A program made the position numbers and the translations under genes. From assembly GCA_031290955.1 (NCBI GenBank), contig JAISLJ010000143.1, forward strand, positions 1-5,972: DNA of 5,972 nucleotides. Reading direction: 5' to 3'. Positions 5,791-5,972 of the stretch are shown here, piece after piece. Position 1 is the stretch's first letter; each line of letters opens with the position of its first letter. The notes beneath the pieces were generated by a model that did no database searches, was not told where the DNA came from, and worked only from the letters and a program-made list of their open reading frames with translations. Origin of the DNA: Zoogloeaceae bacterium (GTDB lineage: Bacteria; Pseudomonadota; Gammaproteobacteria; Burkholderiales; Rhodocyclaceae).

Positions 5791-5827
5791 AAAAAACCGC
5801 CGCCGGATGCAATTCGGCGGCGGTTTT
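5791..5827. terminator. Bidirectional Rho-independent terminator
   Basis: AAAACCGCCGCCG (5793-5805) pairs with CGGCGGCGGTTTT (5815-5827) in a perfect 13-bp stem, extendable to a TGCAA loop. On the minus strand it is followed by six T residues (complement of 5791-5796) and lies 25 bp beyond the stop of the biotinyl-domain gene, which it should terminate. The plus-strand TTTT would also stop read-through from the pnp side. Confidence 0.88.
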
Positions 5828-5852
5828 GGATTGAATCCATCGCTGGACTGTC

Positions 5853-5972
5853 TTACTCGAACTCAATGATAACCTCATCGACCGCCAGGCTGTCGCCTAC
5901 CTTGGCGGTGATCTTCTTTACCTTGCAATCATGCTCGGCGCGCAGGATGTTTTCCATCTTCATCGCCTCGAT
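5853..5972 (-). CDS. Biotinyl (BCCP) domain end of an acyl-CoA carboxylase alpha subunit (partial)
   Basis: From the window edge the minus strand encodes 39 residues and a TAA at 5855-5853: IEAMKMENILRAEHDCKVKK followed by ITAKVGDSLAVDEVIIEFE. EAMKMEN is the biotin attachment motif, and the lysine codon at 5960-5958 is the residue biotinylated by BirA. The following beta-strands of the lipoyl/biotinyl fold (VKKITAKVGDSLAVDEVIIEF) end the protein, so the domain is C-terminal. The wording is closest to propionyl/acetyl-CoA carboxylase alpha chains, where this domain follows a biotin carboxylase. Oxaloacetate decarboxylase alpha, pyruvate carboxylase or a stand-alone AccB cannot be ruled out from this much sequence. 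It converges on pnp and ends at the terminator at 5791-5827. Confidence 0.9.
   Translation of the reverse strand: MEAMKMENILRAEHDCKVKKITAKVGDSLAVDEVIIEFE

Noticed and set aside
5511..5840. 109-codon minus-strand ORF after pnp taken as one gene
   Set aside because: It runs through a terminator stem, palindromes and the ABC-like sliver, and is out of frame with the transposase remnant. It is a chance frame over a scar.
1..5972. CRISPR array, tRNA or rRNA genes, or a defence/mobile system
   Set aside because: I saw no regularly spaced repeats, no tRNA-like cloverleaf or rRNA sequence, and no genes of defence families. The only mobile-element trace is the dead IS5 tail.

Overview
The window is GC-rich chromosomal DNA with strong ribosome-binding sites. 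Its proteins look betaproteobacterial: a PurK and a two-domain Sua5 protein in tandem, and an rpsO-pnp pair. I cannot fix the genus. Most of the window is ordinary housekeeping sequence. I did not find a new multi-gene system. The unusual material lies in two gene-poor stretches, about 2282-2831 and 5382-5852, which hold broken genes, repeats and RNA hairpins.

Layout. Positions 3-104 (+) are the 3' end of an unrecognised gene that overlaps the purK start in an ATGA junction. purK (101-1246, +) and a threonylcarbamoyl-AMP synthase of the long Sua5/YwlC type (1259-2281, +) follow with a 12-bp gap, so the three look like one operon. Convergent to them on the minus strand is a 5'-truncated comF-like phosphoribosyltransferase fragment whose frame runs into the end of the Sua5 gene. 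Its broken end abuts an imperfect 33-35 bp direct repeat. The second copy of that repeat carries the likely -35 of a promoter with an extended -10 (TGCTATAAT) that should drive rpsO.

The rpsO gene (2832-3101, S15) has a leader of about 93 nt containing a strong hairpin. Two hairpins between rpsO and pnp (one with a U-tract) are candidates for attenuation or RNase processing. pnp (3240-5381, PNPase, 713 aa) is complete and ends at a very strong Rho-independent terminator. S15 and PNPase are linked in many proteobacteria as a co-transcribed, post-transcriptionally controlled pair.

The 470-bp stretch after pnp holds scars on the minus strand: the last ~40 residues of an IS5-type transposase, a ~24-residue stretch resembling a NitT/TauT-type ABC ATPase, and several palindromes. 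A bidirectional terminator at 5791-5827 then separates this from the 3' end of a minus-strand gene ending in a biotinyl (BCCP) domain, probably the alpha subunit of an acyl-CoA carboxylase.
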